64,000 nucleotides of DNA, taken from assembly GCF_017876755.1 (NCBI RefSeq), contig NZ_JAGIOO010000001.1, positions 3,147,786 to 3,211,785 on the forward strand, given 5' to 3'. This stretch comes from Crossiella equi (lineage in GTDB: Bacteria > Actinomycetota > Actinomycetes > Mycobacteriales > Pseudonocardiaceae). Position 1 is the first letter of the stretch. Each line of letters begins with the position of its first letter. The translations under genes and the position numbers were made by a program. Positions 44,015 through 52,638 of this stretch are shown piece after piece. The notes under the pieces are model-generated. The model had not been told where the DNA came from, did not search any database, and saw only the letters and a list, made by a program, of their open reading frames with translations.

Positions 44015-44045
44015 GATCCGTGCCCAACTCGGCTGGATCCGTGCC
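44015..44045 (+). promoter_or_regulatory. Two direct GATCCGTGCC repeats upstream of the ABM gene
   Basis: GATCCGTGCC occurs at 44015-44024 and 44036-44045, 21 bp apart (two helical turns), ending 33 bases before the ABM start codon. Such tandem sites suit AraC-type regulators like the one encoded at 42335. This is inferred from spacing. Confidence 0.45.
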
Positions 44046-44078
44046 ACAACCCCAGATCCAGCCACCTACCGTCGCGGT

Positions 44079-44384
44079 ATGCCTCCCTACGGATTCCTCG
44101 TCGAGTTCCACACCACCCCGGACCGGGCCGCCGCACTCACCCAGTTCCTCCGCGACGCCAAGACCCTGGTCGACGCCGAACCGGGCACCCTCACCTGGTT
44201 CGCCTTCCGCACCGGCCCGACCAGCTTCGGCGTCTTCGACGCCTTCCCCACGGCGGAGGACCGCGAGAGGCACCTGCACGGCGAGGTCCGCAGGGCCATC
44301 GTGGCCAGGGCGGGCGAGCTGTTCGACCGCGCCCCGGTGATCACGCCGGTGGACGTCCTGGCGGCGAAGCTGCCCGTGGGCTGA
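44079..44384 (+). CDS. Antibiotic biosynthesis monooxygenase (ABM) domain protein
   Basis: A 101-residue single ABM-domain protein (ferredoxin-like fold; PF03992), in a family that includes small heme-degrading or quinone-oxidising monooxygenases. GFLVEFHTTPDRAAALTQFLRDA, EPGTLTWFAFRTGPTSFGVFDAFPTAEDRERHL and a terminal helix match the family. The substrate is unknown. It probably formed a unit with the GlxA-type regulator before the toxin-antitoxin genes came between them. Confidence 0.82.
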   Translation: MPPYGFLVEFHTTPDRAAALTQFLRDAKTLVDAEPGTLTWFAFRTGPTSFGVFDAFPTAEDRERHLHGEVRRAIVARAGELFDRAPVITPVDVLAAKLPVG

Positions 44385-44465
44385 GACGGTCCGGCGGCGT
44401 TTCCACCCCAACGGGCGACCTCCGCCGCCGCGCGCCCCTCCCGGCCCCCGCCTAGCTTCCGAAGC

Positions 44466-46472
44466 ATGACGGCAGCGGCTGGGGTCGGGAGCGGTTCGCG
44501 GACCAACCTGGTGTTCGGGGCGATGGTGCTCGGCCTGCTCCTGGCCGCCCTGGACCAGACGATCGTGGCCACCGCGCTGCCCACCATCGTGAGCGAGCTC
44601 GGCGGGGCCAACCACCTGTCCTGGGTGGTCACCGGGTACATGCTGGCCGAGACCATCGCCACGCCCCTGTTCGGCAAGTTCGGCGACCTGTTCGGGCGCA
44701 AGGTCGTCTTCCAGGTGTCCGTGGCGCTGTTCACCGCCGGGTCGCTGTTCTGCGGGATGGCCACCGGGATGTTCGGGCTGGTCGCCGCCCGCGCGGTGCA
44801 GGGGTTCGGGGCCGGGGGGCTCATGGTCACCTCGATGGCCCTGGTCGCCGACCTGATCCCGTTGCGGGAGCGCGGGAAGTACCAGGGGCTCATGGGGTCG
44901 GTGTTCGGGGTGGTCACCGTGGCCGGGCCGCTGCTGGGCGGGCTGTTCGTGGACCAGCTCAGCTGGCGGTGGGCCTTCCACGTCAACGTGCCGCTCGGGC
45001 TGCTCGTGCTCCTGGTCGCCGGGGCGGTCATGCCCAAGGTGCCCAAGGGCTCGCGGCCGGTCGTGGACTACCTGGGCATCCTGCTGCTGGCCATCGGCGC
45101 CGGCGGCCTCACCCTGGTGACCAGCTGGGGCGGCACCACCTACGCCTGGGACTCCGCCGAGATCCTCTGGCTGGCCGTCGCCTCCGTGGTGGCCGTGGTG
45201 CTGTTCGTGCTGGTCGAGCTGCGCGCCACCGAGCCCGTGCTGCCCATGCGCCTGTTCCGCGGCCGCGTGTTCTCCGTCTCCAGCGTGCTCAGCTTCGTCA
45301 TCGGGTTCGCCATGTTCGGCGGCATCACCTACCTGCCGATCTTCCTCCAGGTGGTGCAGGGGCACTCCGCCACCGAGTCCGGCCTGCGCATGCTGCCCAT
45401 GGTCGCCGGGCTGATGGCCGCCTCGATCCTCAGCGGCAACACCGTCAGCCGCACCGGGCGCTACCGGTACTTCCCGATCCTGGGCACCGGGATCACCGCG
45501 GTCGGGCTCTGGCTCATGTCGCACCTGGCCCGCGAGACCACGTTCGTCACCACCTCGCTGTACATGCTCGTGCTCGGCGCGGGCATCGGCCTGGGCATGC
45601 AGGTGCTGGTGATCGCGGTGCAGAACACCTGCGCCTACACCGACCTCGGCGCGGCCACCTCCGGCGTGACCTTCCTGCGCACCCTGGGCTCCTCGTTCGG
45701 CGTCGCGGTGTTCGGCGCGATCTTCTCCGCGCAGCTGACCTCGAACCTGGCGGGCGCGGGCCTGCCGCCGGGTTTCGACCCCGGCGCGGCGGCCAACCCG
45801 GAGGTGGTCCGGCAGCTGCCGCCCGAGCTGCTCGCACCGCTGGCCACCGCCTACCAGGACAGCCTGCGGACGGTGTTCCTGTGGGCGATCCCGGTGGCGC
45901 TGCTGGCGTTCGCGATCTCCTGGTTCCTGCCCGAGGTCAAGCTGCGCGACTCGGTGCGGGACAAGGCGGGCGACCTGGGCGACGGGTTCGGCATGCCCGA
46001 GGCCGGTGACAGCGAACAGGAGCTGGAGCGCGTGGTGGCCGCCACCTGGCACCGTCGTGGCAAGGAGTTCCGCCCGCTGCTGCGGCAGCGGCTGTGCGAC
46101 CGCATGGACGAGGCCGACGCCTGGCTGCTGGCCCAGGTCTTCCGCAACAGCAAGCAGGAGGGCTACGCCACGCTGTCCGAGATCGCCGGGGACCTGCCGG
46201 TGCGCATCTTCGAGCCCTCGGTCACCGACCTGGTCACCCGGGGCCTGCTGCACCGCGAGGGCGAGACCCTGCGCTTCACCCCGGCCGGCGAGGAGGCCTT
46301 CGTGCGGCTGACCGGCGTGTGGCGGGAGTGGCTGGTCGAGGTGCTGGCCAGCGAGGAGCCCGAACGCGGCGAGGAGCTGGCGGCCGCGGTGGACCGCCTG
46401 GCCCGCCGGATGATCAGCGACCACCCGACGCTGCGCGAACGCCGCTGGGAACGCCTGGCCACCAGCCGATGA
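44466..46472 (+). CDS. DHA2-type MFS drug efflux pump with C-terminal winged-helix-like extension
   Basis: A 668-residue transporter. Residues 1 to about 510 form a 14-helix DHA2 exporter: motif D1 LDQTIVATALPTI, motif A GKFGDLFGRKVVFQ, motif B near LVAARAVQGFGAGGL, and motif C GVVTVAGPLLGGLFVDQLSWRWAFHVN. An extra 150-residue cytoplasmic tail follows; its AWLLAQVFRNSKQEGYATLSEIAGDLPV and PSVTDLVTRGLLHREGETLRFTPAGEEAFVRL read like a MarR-type winged helix. Family members usually end near 500-540 residues. Proton-driven export of a toxic compound is likely. Confidence 0.88.
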   Translation: MTAAAGVGSGSRTNLVFGAMVLGLLLAALDQTIVATALPTIVSELGGANHLSWVVTGYMLAETIATPLFGKFGDLFGRKVVFQVSVALFTAGSLFCGMATGMFGLVAARAVQGFGAGGLMVTSMALVADLIPLRERGKYQGLMGSVFGVVTVAGPLLGGLFVDQLSWRWAFHVNVPLGLLVLLVAGAVMPKVPKGSRPVVDYLGILLLAIGAGGLTLVTSWGGTTYAWDSAEILWLAVASVVAVVLFVLVELRATEPVLPMRLFRGRVFSVSSVLSFVIGFAMFGGITYLPIFLQVVQGHSATESGLRMLPMVAGLMAASILSGNTVSRTGRYRYFPILGTGITAVGLWLMSHLARETTFVTTSLYMLVLGAGIGLGMQVLVIAVQNTCAYTDLGAATSGVTFLRTLGSSFGVAVFGAIFSAQLTSNLAGAGLPPGFDPGAAANPEVVRQLPPELLAPLATAYQDSLRTVFLWAIPVALLAFAISWFLPEVKLRDSVRDKAGDLGDGFGMPEAGDSEQELERVVAATWHRRGKEFRPLLRQRLCDRMDEADAWLLAQVFRNSKQEGYATLSEIAGDLPVRIFEPSVTDLVTRGLLHREGETLRFTPAGEEAFVRLTGVWREWLVEVLASEEPERGEELAAAVDRLARRMISDHPTLRERRWERLATSR

Positions 46473-46490
46473 GTTTTCCCGTCGACCGGA

Positions 46491-46502
46491 GTCAGTACTG
46501 AC
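46491..46502. promoter_or_regulatory. 12-bp perfect palindrome before the hydrolase start
   Basis: GTCAGTACTGAC is its own reverse complement and lies directly between GGAG and the ATG at 46503. A protein bound here would block translation initiation or early transcription. It sits 18 bases after the MFS stop. Confidence 0.5.
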
Positions 46503-47378
46503 ATGACGACCACGCACATCCTCAGCACGCCGGGCGCCGAGATCGCCTACGACGTGCACGGCACCCTGCCCGCCGCGAACGGGCTGCCGCTGCTGATGCT
46601 GGGCCAGCCGATGACGGCGGAGGGCTTCACCACCCTGGCCGGGTTCCTGCCGGACCACACCGTCATCACCTACGACCCGCGTGGCCTGGGCCGCAGCACC
46701 CGCACCGACGGCCGCACCGACCACACCCCGGAGACCCAGGCCACGGACGTGCACGCGCTCATCCAGGTCCTGGGCGGCAAGGTGGACGTCTTCGCCAGCA
46801 GCGGCGGGGCGGTCACCGCGCTGGCCCTGGTCGCGGCCTACCCGGAGGACGTGCGCACGCTGGTCGCGCACGAGCCCCCGGTGATCCCGGTGCTGCCGGA
46901 CGCGGCGGCGGCCGAACGCGCGCGGGCGGGCTTCCACGACGCCTACCTGGCCAAGGGCTGGGGCGCGGGCATGGCCGCCTTCATCGCGATGACCTCCTGG
47001 CAGGGCGAGTTCACCGACGCCTACTTCGCCCAGCCCCCGGCCGACCCGGCCGCGTTCGGCCTGCCCACCGAGGACGACGGCAGGCGCGATGACCCACTTC
47101 TGTCGGACCGCTCCTGGGCGGTCAGCGGCTACCAGCCCAACGTCGAGGCCCTGCGCGCCGCACCCACCCGGGTGGTCCTCGCGGTCGGCGAGGAGACCGG
47201 CGACACCTTCACCGGCCGCACCTCGGTGGCCACCGCCCGCCTGCTGGGCCAGGAGGCCGCGGTCTTCCCCAGCCACCACGGCGGCTTCGCGGGCGGCGAA
47301 CACGGCTACCCGGGCAAGCCCGAGGCCTTCGCCGCCCGCCTGCGCGAGATCCTGGCGGGCTGTGACGACACGGCCTAG
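46503..47378 (+). CDS. Alpha/beta hydrolase
   Basis: A 291-residue hydrolase with a standard fold order: LLMLGQPMTAEGF (oxyanion region), YDPRGLGRS, nucleophile elbow FASSGGAVTAL (Ser in A-S-S-G-G) and a C-terminal His in PSHHGGFAGGEHGYPG. The catalytic acid is not certain. It could be an esterase or haloperoxidase-like enzyme. It lies 30 bases after the MFS gene, and the pair may handle the same compound (inference). Confidence 0.82.
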   Translation: MTTTHILSTPGAEIAYDVHGTLPAANGLPLLMLGQPMTAEGFTTLAGFLPDHTVITYDPRGLGRSTRTDGRTDHTPETQATDVHALIQVLGGKVDVFASSGGAVTALALVAAYPEDVRTLVAHEPPVIPVLPDAAAAERARAGFHDAYLAKGWGAGMAAFIAMTSWQGEFTDAYFAQPPADPAAFGLPTEDDGRRDDPLLSDRSWAVSGYQPNVEALRAAPTRVVLAVGEETGDTFTGRTSVATARLLGQEAAVFPSHHGGFAGGEHGYPGKPEAFAARLREILAGCDDTA

Positions 47379-47381
47379 AGG

Positions 47382-48704
47382 TCAGCCCACCAGCTTCCGG
47401 TCCCCGCCGAACAGCCCGGCGGGGTCGTAGTGCGCCTTCACCGCCGCCAGCCGGGCCCGGTGCTCGGCCGGGAACGCGGCCGCGACCTGCTCCGGCAGGC
47501 CGCCGGGCTCGGGTGGGGCCAGCAGGTAGCTGAGCAGGTTGTGCCCGGTCGTCACGGGAGCGCACAGCTCGGTGAGACGCCGTCCGAACTCGCCCGCCTC
47601 GGCCACGCCGGTCTCGTCCGGGGTGAGCGCCATGGTGAACACCAGGAACTCCGCCCCGGACGCGCCCAGCCGGGCGCCCTCGCCCGCGACGTGGCGGCAT
47701 TCCAGGGAGGTGAACTTCGCGCCCGGGCGGGCCAGGTCCGGCAGGCCGTCCGGCAGGGCGGTGACCGCGGTGGAGTGGCCGGTGCGGGGCTGCGGGCGCA
47801 CCGGGTCGTTGGTGACCGCGTCGATCTCCCGGTAGGCCATCTCCCGCCAGGTGTCCAGCAGCGCGCCCGGCCGGGAGCGCAGCGGCGCCAGCAGCTCCTG
47901 GGCCGAGGGGCCCAGACCGGCGCCCCGCAACGCCACCACGGTGCGGCCACGCACCGGTTCGGGCACCGCGGGCGCGTCCGGGTACTGGAGGAAGGTCAGC
48001 GCCGAGGTGACCTCCACCGGCAGCCCGGCCGTCCACTCCCGGTAGGCCGCGTACAGCTCCCCCGCCTGCTCGACCGGCCAGAAGGTGGCCCCGGCGAACA
48101 CCGAGGGCACCTCGACCAGGCGCAGGCGCAGCTTGGTGACCACGCCGACGTTCGGGCCGCCGCCGCGCAGCGCCCACCACAGCTCCGGCTCGCGGTCGGC
48201 GTCCACCCAGCGCAGCCGCCCGTTGGCGGTGACGACCTCGGCGGCCAGCACCGTCTCCGAGGCCAGGCCGTGCTTGCGGGCCAGCCAGCCAGAACCGCCG
48301 CCCAGGGTGTAGCCGACCACGCCCACGTTGCCCGAGGAGCCGGACAGCCCGGCCAGGCCGTGCGGGTGGGCGGCGTCCAGCAGCTCCCGCCAGCGCACGC
48401 CCGCTCCGACCTCGGCGGTCCGGGCCACCGGGTCGACGCGGATGCCGGAGAGCCCACCGGTGTCGATGAGCAGCCCGCCCTCGGCCGGGGCGAGCGCGCC
48501 GTGCCCGGTGCACTGCACGCGCACCGGCAGGTTCAGCTCGGCGGCGAAGCGCACCGCGGCCTGGATGTCGGCCGCGTCGCCCGGCGTCACCGCCACCTCC
48601 GGCCGGTGGCGCACGCGGCTGTTCCAGCCCCCGCACACCTCGTCGTAGCGCGGGGTGTCCCGGGTGACGATCCGACCGGCCAGCCAGCTCAGCTGTTCGC
48701 TCAC
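47382..48704 (-). CDS. FAD-linked oxidase of the BBE/PCMH family
   Basis: A 440-residue berberine-bridge-like oxidoreductase: a PCMH FAD domain (RHRPEVAVTPGDAADIQAAVRFA; TGHG with His68 as likely covalent FAD site; GVVGYTLGGGSGWLARK) and a C-terminal BBE segment (VKAHYDPAGLFGGDRKL). The second, cysteinyl FAD site of bicovalent members is absent, since GLSGSSGNVG carries Ser in that region. It oxidises an unknown alcohol or secondary metabolite. It ends three bases from the convergent hydrolase gene. Confidence 0.87.
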   Translation of the reverse strand: MSEQLSWLAGRIVTRDTPRYDEVCGGWNSRVRHRPEVAVTPGDAADIQAAVRFAAELNLPVRVQCTGHGALAPAEGGLLIDTGGLSGIRVDPVARTAEVGAGVRWRELLDAAHPHGLAGLSGSSGNVGVVGYTLGGGSGWLARKHGLASETVLAAEVVTANGRLRWVDADREPELWWALRGGGPNVGVVTKLRLRLVEVPSVFAGATFWPVEQAGELYAAYREWTAGLPVEVTSALTFLQYPDAPAVPEPVRGRTVVALRGAGLGPSAQELLAPLRSRPGALLDTWREMAYREIDAVTNDPVRPQPRTGHSTAVTALPDGLPDLARPGAKFTSLECRHVAGEGARLGASGAEFLVFTMALTPDETGVAEAGEFGRRLTELCAPVTTGHNLLSYLLAPPEPGGLPEQVAAAFPAEHRARLAAVKAHYDPAGLFGGDRKLVG

Positions 48705-48770
48705 CTGTGGAAGCAGATCACAGACGGGCGGAGATCAACAGTCGTCAGCAGGAGTACGCGGGACACCGGC

Positions 48771-49754
48771 TCACAGGGAGGGCTGGCCGTTGCGCGGGTC
48801 CGGCGGCGGGAACCGCGTCCCGCCCGGGTAGTCCGGGTTCTCCGGCAGCTGCGCCCGGTTGGCCGCGAACTCCCGCAGCGCCCGCCCGGGACCGGCCTGC
48901 AGGTGCGAGAGCACCCGGCGCAGCGCCTCGCCGCCGAGCTGGTCGATGTCCACGTCCTGGGCGAACCCGGAGTCCAGCAGCGACTGCACGATGCCCCGGC
49001 TGGTGTCCAGGCTCATCTTCTCCTGCTCGGCCAGCAGCTGGACCACCTTCGCGGTGTCGCCCGGGTGCTCGGCCAGGTGCAGGGCCAGCACCGCGTACGT
49101 GCCGTCCTCGACCATCTTCCGCAGCCGCTGCGCCCTGGTCAGGATCAGCTCGCCCTGCTGCGCCTCGGCCAGCATGGCCAGCCGGTGCTCGCGCAGCCGC
49201 TCGTCCTGGGTGATGCGCACGTGGCAGCGGAACAGCGTCACGCCCTCCGGCAGCGTGGCCGGGGCGGTGCCCGCGAGCTGGTTCAGCGCGGTCTCGGCCA
49301 GCGCGGTCGCCGACGGGTCGAACCGCCGCGACTCCTGGCGCAGCTGGGCCAGCAGGTGGCGGCGGCACAGCTCCACCGCGTCGGTCACCCGGCTGCGCAC
49401 CACCTGCACCGGGTCGTGCACGCGCCAGCCGAACTCCAGCTCGGTGTGGAACTGGAACAGGTCGCCGTGGCAGGGCAGCCCGACCGAGGTCAGCGCCCAG
49501 TGGTCGGCGAGGTCGACCTCGTAGAGCCAGCGGGCCCCGCTGGCGCGCCACTCGCGGGCGCCGGGCAGCTTGGCGGGCACGTACACCTCGCCGTCCGCGC
49601 TGGAGAGCACGAACGTGGTGTGCGGCCGGGGCGTGGGTGCGGGCCGGGAACCCAGCAGCCTGCGGGCGGGCAGCTCCATCTCGTTGCGGATGGGACTGCG
49701 CAGGTCGGCGGTGAGGTGGGGTTCCGCCGTGTGCTCGTCATGGGGTGCGGTCAA
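48771..49754 (-). CDS. SPFH/band-7-like protein of the cyclase-NTPase locus
   Basis: A 327-residue soluble protein. The middle resembles an SPFH/band-7 domain: FQFHTELEFGWRVHDPVQVV, a helical LCRRHLLAQLRQESRRFD, then PEGVTLFRCHVRITQDERLREHRLAML, the usual change from beta core to long helix. The following AEAQQGELILTRAQRLRKMVEDG is a probable coiled coil. The C-terminus (about 290-327) is Pro/Asn-rich. No signal peptide or membrane helix is present. The ATG overlaps the NTPase stop by four bases (ATGA), so it is co-translated with it. It may be the effector or a scaffold of that system. The family call is moderate. Confidence 0.6.
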   Translation of the reverse strand: MTAPHDEHTAEPHLTADLRSPIRNEMELPARRLLGSRPAPTPRPHTTFVLSSADGEVYVPAKLPGAREWRASGARWLYEVDLADHWALTSVGLPCHGDLFQFHTELEFGWRVHDPVQVVRSRVTDAVELCRRHLLAQLRQESRRFDPSATALAETALNQLAGTAPATLPEGVTLFRCHVRITQDERLREHRLAMLAEAQQGELILTRAQRLRKMVEDGTYAVLALHLAEHPGDTAKVVQLLAEQEKMSLDTSRGIVQSLLDSGFAQDVDIDQLGGEALRRVLSHLQAGPGRALREFAANRAQLPENPDYPGGTRFPPPDPRNGQPSL

Positions 49755-51949
49755 GGCCGTGCTCCTCGGACTGGTGTCGACAGCGCGTCGAGCACCGCCG
49801 CCGCGGCCGAGGCGGCAGGCGGGTCGGCGTCCGGCCAGGTGAGCGCGGCGCGACGCAGGATCTCAACCTCCCTCGGCAGTCGCGCGACGGAGCGGGCCAG
49901 CCTGGCCAAGGCCGTGGTGGCGGCCGTATCACCTTCGCAGGACTGTGCCCACCAGCGCAGCACCCACCTTGCCGGGCGGTTGACGAGCGGGTCGATGAGC
50001 GCCCGCCGCCACAGCCCGGCCAGGGCCGTGGTCTCCGCGCCGCCGGCCTGTGCCCACTGCAGCAGCCGGGGCGCGCTGCGCTCCCCCGGACGGCACAGGT
50101 CCGAGCACAGCTGCAGGAACCCGTACACCCCCACGTGCCTGCGTTTGGCCTGGTGCGAGGTGGCCCAGCTCTCCACCGTGCCGACCACCGCGGACAGCAG
50201 CGGGTCGTCGGCGCTGCGGGCCAGCTCCACCAGGCTCTGCGAGATCGCGAACACCCCGCCCGGCTCGGCCTGGCCCGCCAGGTCGCCGAGCACCTCGAAG
50301 GCGGTGTCCGGCACCAGGTGGCCCAGCGACTCGCCGAAGGCGCGCGCGGCGGTGCGCCGCAGCTGCCACTCCGGTGCCCTCGACCAGCTGTGGGCCAGCC
50401 GCACCACCGCCCCGGTCAGCTGGAAGTCCCCGGCCGCCACGCCCAGCGCCACCAGCGCGGCCTCCCGGCCCGCCGGGTCGTCCCCGGCCGCCCACGGCTC
50501 CAGCACCGCGCGGCGGAAGGTCTCGAACTCCCGGGACATGAGCAGCCCGGCCGCCGCGCCCGCCCCGCCGCGCACCGGGCGCGAGTGGTGCGTGCCCAGC
50601 TCGCGCAGCCAGCGCAGCAGCGCCGGACGGCCGTAGTAGCCCGAGCACCACAGCTGGTCGACCACCCACGGCCGGTGGTCGGGGTGGCGCAGCCGCACGA
50701 TCTCGGTGGGCACCCGCCCGTACGGGGTGCGGCTCCAGGCGCGCACGATCTCGGTGCGGGTGCGCTCGCAGCGGGCCTGACGGCCGTGCGGCGGCCCGTC
50801 CACGCGCACCGCGGCCCGCCCGGTGGTGAGCCGGTCCAGGCGCTCGGCCAGGTCGACCACGGTGCCGTAGGCCAGGCCGTCGAACATCGCCACGCACAGC
50901 AGGAACGCCCGGTCCGGCGAGGACACCTCGTCCAGCCAGGCGCGCAGCTCCTCCTTGGAGCGCAGGGCCAGCCGCCGTTCGATCCCGGTGACCCCGCCAC
51001 CCGCGGACAGCTGCGCGATCTCCTCGGCCAGCCGCACCAGCGCGGCCGCGTCGTAGGCCTCCCGGCAGCTGTCCTCGACCAGCCGGTGCACCGCCTCCTG
51101 CCCGGTCAGCTCGGCCACCCGGTCCTCGGGCAGGCGGCGGCCCAGGTGGGCCAGCACCACCGCGCGGGCGTCCGGGTGGTCGGTGACCGGCAGCTGGCAC
51201 GGCCGCTCGCCCAGCCCGGACCCGGCCACGGTGAGCACCAGGCGCGCGCCGCGGGCGGTGACCTCCTCGTCCAGCCGGTGCAGGTCGGCCGGGCGGACCG
51301 AGGCGGCCACGTGCGGCGGCAGGTCGGCCACCAGGTAGCCGCGGCCGTTCTTCAGCGCGGCCGTGGGCAGGCGGAGCAGGTCCTCGATGGGCTCGAACTC
51401 GTAGACCTCGCCGTGGCAGCGCTCGTCCAGCAGCACCGTGGCCAGCGCGGTCTTGCCCCAGCCCCTCGGCCCGGCCAGCAGCACCAGCCCGGGGCGGGCC
51501 AGGCGGGCGCGCACCGCGGCCGCGCTGACCGGCTCCACGAACGCCTCCCGGAAGCCCGCGAGCACCGGGGCGGCCACCCTGCGGGCCACCGGCGCACCGG
51601 CGTCCACCGCGGTGGCCCCGCGCCCGCTGCCGTAGGAGTCCCGGCCGACCACGTCGCCGGTGACATCGCCCATGATCACGATGGGCGCGGTGGCCCCGGC
51701 CGGGCGCAGCGTGCTGACCTGGCGGTGTATCTCCTCGACCAGGGACACCGAGTCCAGCAGCCGCGCCGGGCTGCTGAGCTGCTCCTTGATCTTGTCGATG
51801 GTCAGCGCCCGCGCGGCCTCCCGCTGCCGCACGTCCTCGTTCTCCGCCGCACCACCGCTCTGCGTGGCGAGGCCGGTGAGGTCGACCCCGTGGTGCGCCC
51901 GCTCCGGAAGTGACTCGGCGAGCGGTCCGACGCGGTCGGCACTCACCAT
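49751..51949 (-). CDS. P-loop (STAND-like) NTPase with GDVVGRD motif
   Basis: A 732-residue protein. Residues 48-80 are helical (TIDKIKEQLSSPARLLDSVSLVEEI). The motif MGDVTGDVVGRD is at 93-104, in a flexible stretch before the NTPase. Walker A is GPRGWGKT (160-167) and a likely Walker B is GYLVADL (204-210). After the ATPase core (to about 430) comes a mainly helical region with Trp/Leu-rich repeats that resembles a HEAT-like sensor. The order of N-terminal motif, NTPase and C-terminal repeat is that of STAND/NLR-like proteins. The ATG overlaps the cyclase-like gene by seven bases. No effector domain is fused. Confidence 0.75.
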   Translation of the reverse strand: MVSADRVGPLAESLPERAHHGVDLTGLATQSGGAAENEDVRQREAARALTIDKIKEQLSSPARLLDSVSLVEEIHRQVSTLRPAGATAPIVIMGDVTGDVVGRDSYGSGRGATAVDAGAPVARRVAAPVLAGFREAFVEPVSAAAVRARLARPGLVLLAGPRGWGKTALATVLLDERCHGEVYEFEPIEDLLRLPTAALKNGRGYLVADLPPHVAASVRPADLHRLDEEVTARGARLVLTVAGSGLGERPCQLPVTDHPDARAVVLAHLGRRLPEDRVAELTGQEAVHRLVEDSCREAYDAAALVRLAEEIAQLSAGGGVTGIERRLALRSKEELRAWLDEVSSPDRAFLLCVAMFDGLAYGTVVDLAERLDRLTTGRAAVRVDGPPHGRQARCERTRTEIVRAWSRTPYGRVPTEIVRLRHPDHRPWVVDQLWCSGYYGRPALLRWLRELGTHHSRPVRGGAGAAAGLLMSREFETFRRAVLEPWAAGDDPAGREAALVALGVAAGDFQLTGAVVRLAHSWSRAPEWQLRRTAARAFGESLGHLVPDTAFEVLGDLAGQAEPGGVFAISQSLVELARSADDPLLSAVVGTVESWATSHQAKRRHVGVYGFLQLCSDLCRPGERSAPRLLQWAQAGGAETTALAGLWRRALIDPLVNRPARWVLRWWAQSCEGDTAATTALARLARSVARLPREVEILRRAALTWPDADPPAASAAAAVLDALSTPVRGARP
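51638..51673 (-). other. G-D-V-x-GDVVGRD motif in the NTPase
   Basis: Encodes MGDVTGDVVGRD (residues 93-104), nearly identical to the C-terminal motif of the cyclase-like protein. It lies in a short Gly/Ser-rich region outside the ATPase core. Such short glycine-punctuated beta motifs resemble amyloid signalling motifs of NLR-type systems (inference). Confidence 0.7.
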
Positions 51950-52638
51950 GGCCCGCCGACGTGCTTGTCCCGCCCCACCACGTCGCCGTTGACGTTGCCG
52001 CGGACGGTGATGGCGGCCGGTCCGGCACTGCCGCTGTCGAGCTCGAGGCGGGCCAGCGGCGCGAGGATGCCGGGCACGTGCACCCAGGCCTCCGCGCTGA
52101 CCTCCTTGCGGTGCACCTCGATCTGGTGGAAGGAGTTCGGGTCGACCGCGCCGTAGCCGTGGCGCACCACCGCGTTGTGGATGGCCTCGGAGACGATCAC
52201 CACCAGCTCCGCCTCGGGCACCGCGGCCAGCACCTCGTAGAGGGCCTCGCTGCCCACCAGGCGGAAGGCGAAGTTCAGGTCGGTGCCCGACCAGCCGTCC
52301 CGGTCCCGGTGCACCTCACCGGCGTGCACGGCCATCCGCAGCCGGATCTGGCCCTGTTCGCTGGTGAACTGGTTGTGCTGCCGCAGCGCCACGGCCAGGC
52401 GGCCGATCAGCGGGTCCAGCAGGCGGACCTTGGACACCGTGGCCGGGATGAGCAGGCACTTGCCGTCGCCTCGGTCCTCGATGGCCAGCTCGTTCCAGTC
52501 GATGCCGGACTCCTCGGCCGCCTGCTTGAGGACAGCCGACAGCCCGTTGCGCAGGAGCAGCTGGAACCGGTCGTCTCTGGTGCCGAACTTGGCGATGTCC
52601 ACGACCACGATCGAGAAGTGCACCGGGTGGTATTGCAT
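51943..52638 (-). CDS. Class III nucleotide cyclase-like protein with C-terminal GDVVGRD motif
   Basis: A 231-residue protein with a single class III cyclase domain. The residues needed for catalysis are visible: Asp14 (VVVDIAKFG) and Asp58 (DRGDGKCLL) as metal ligands, and Asn122-x3-Arg126 (TDLNFAFRL) as the transition-state pair; HAGEVHRDRDGW lies between. The purine-specifying residues cannot be assigned, so the product (cAMP, cGMP, cCMP or cUMP) is open. Residues 213-224, RGNVNGDVVGRD, repeat the NTPase motif. Stand-alone class III cyclases of this size occur in Pycsar defence systems. No strong ribosome binding site is seen; the start fits the domain. Confidence 0.82.
   Translation of the reverse strand: MQYHPVHFSIVVVDIAKFGTRDDRFQLLLRNGLSAVLKQAAEESGIDWNELAIEDRGDGKCLLIPATVSKVRLLDPLIGRLAVALRQHNQFTSEQGQIRLRMAVHAGEVHRDRDGWSGTDLNFAFRLVGSEALYEVLAAVPEAELVVIVSEAIHNAVVRHGYGAVDPNSFHQIEVHRKEVSAEAWVHVPGILAPLARLELDSGSAGPAAITVRGNVNGDVVGRDKHVGGPW
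51967..52002 (-). other. G-N-V-x-GDVVGRD motif in the cyclase-like protein
   Basis: Encodes RGNVNGDVVGRD (residues 213-224), followed by only seven residues before the stop. It matches the motif in the NTPase and is absent from ordinary class III cyclases. Confidence 0.7.

Noticed and set aside
47430-51913. Very long plus-strand open frames (up to 1068 codons) over the oxidase, SPFH-like and NTPase genes
   Set aside because: The products are Arg/Gln/Gly/His-rich shadows, and the minus-strand genes show start/stop coupling and motifs.
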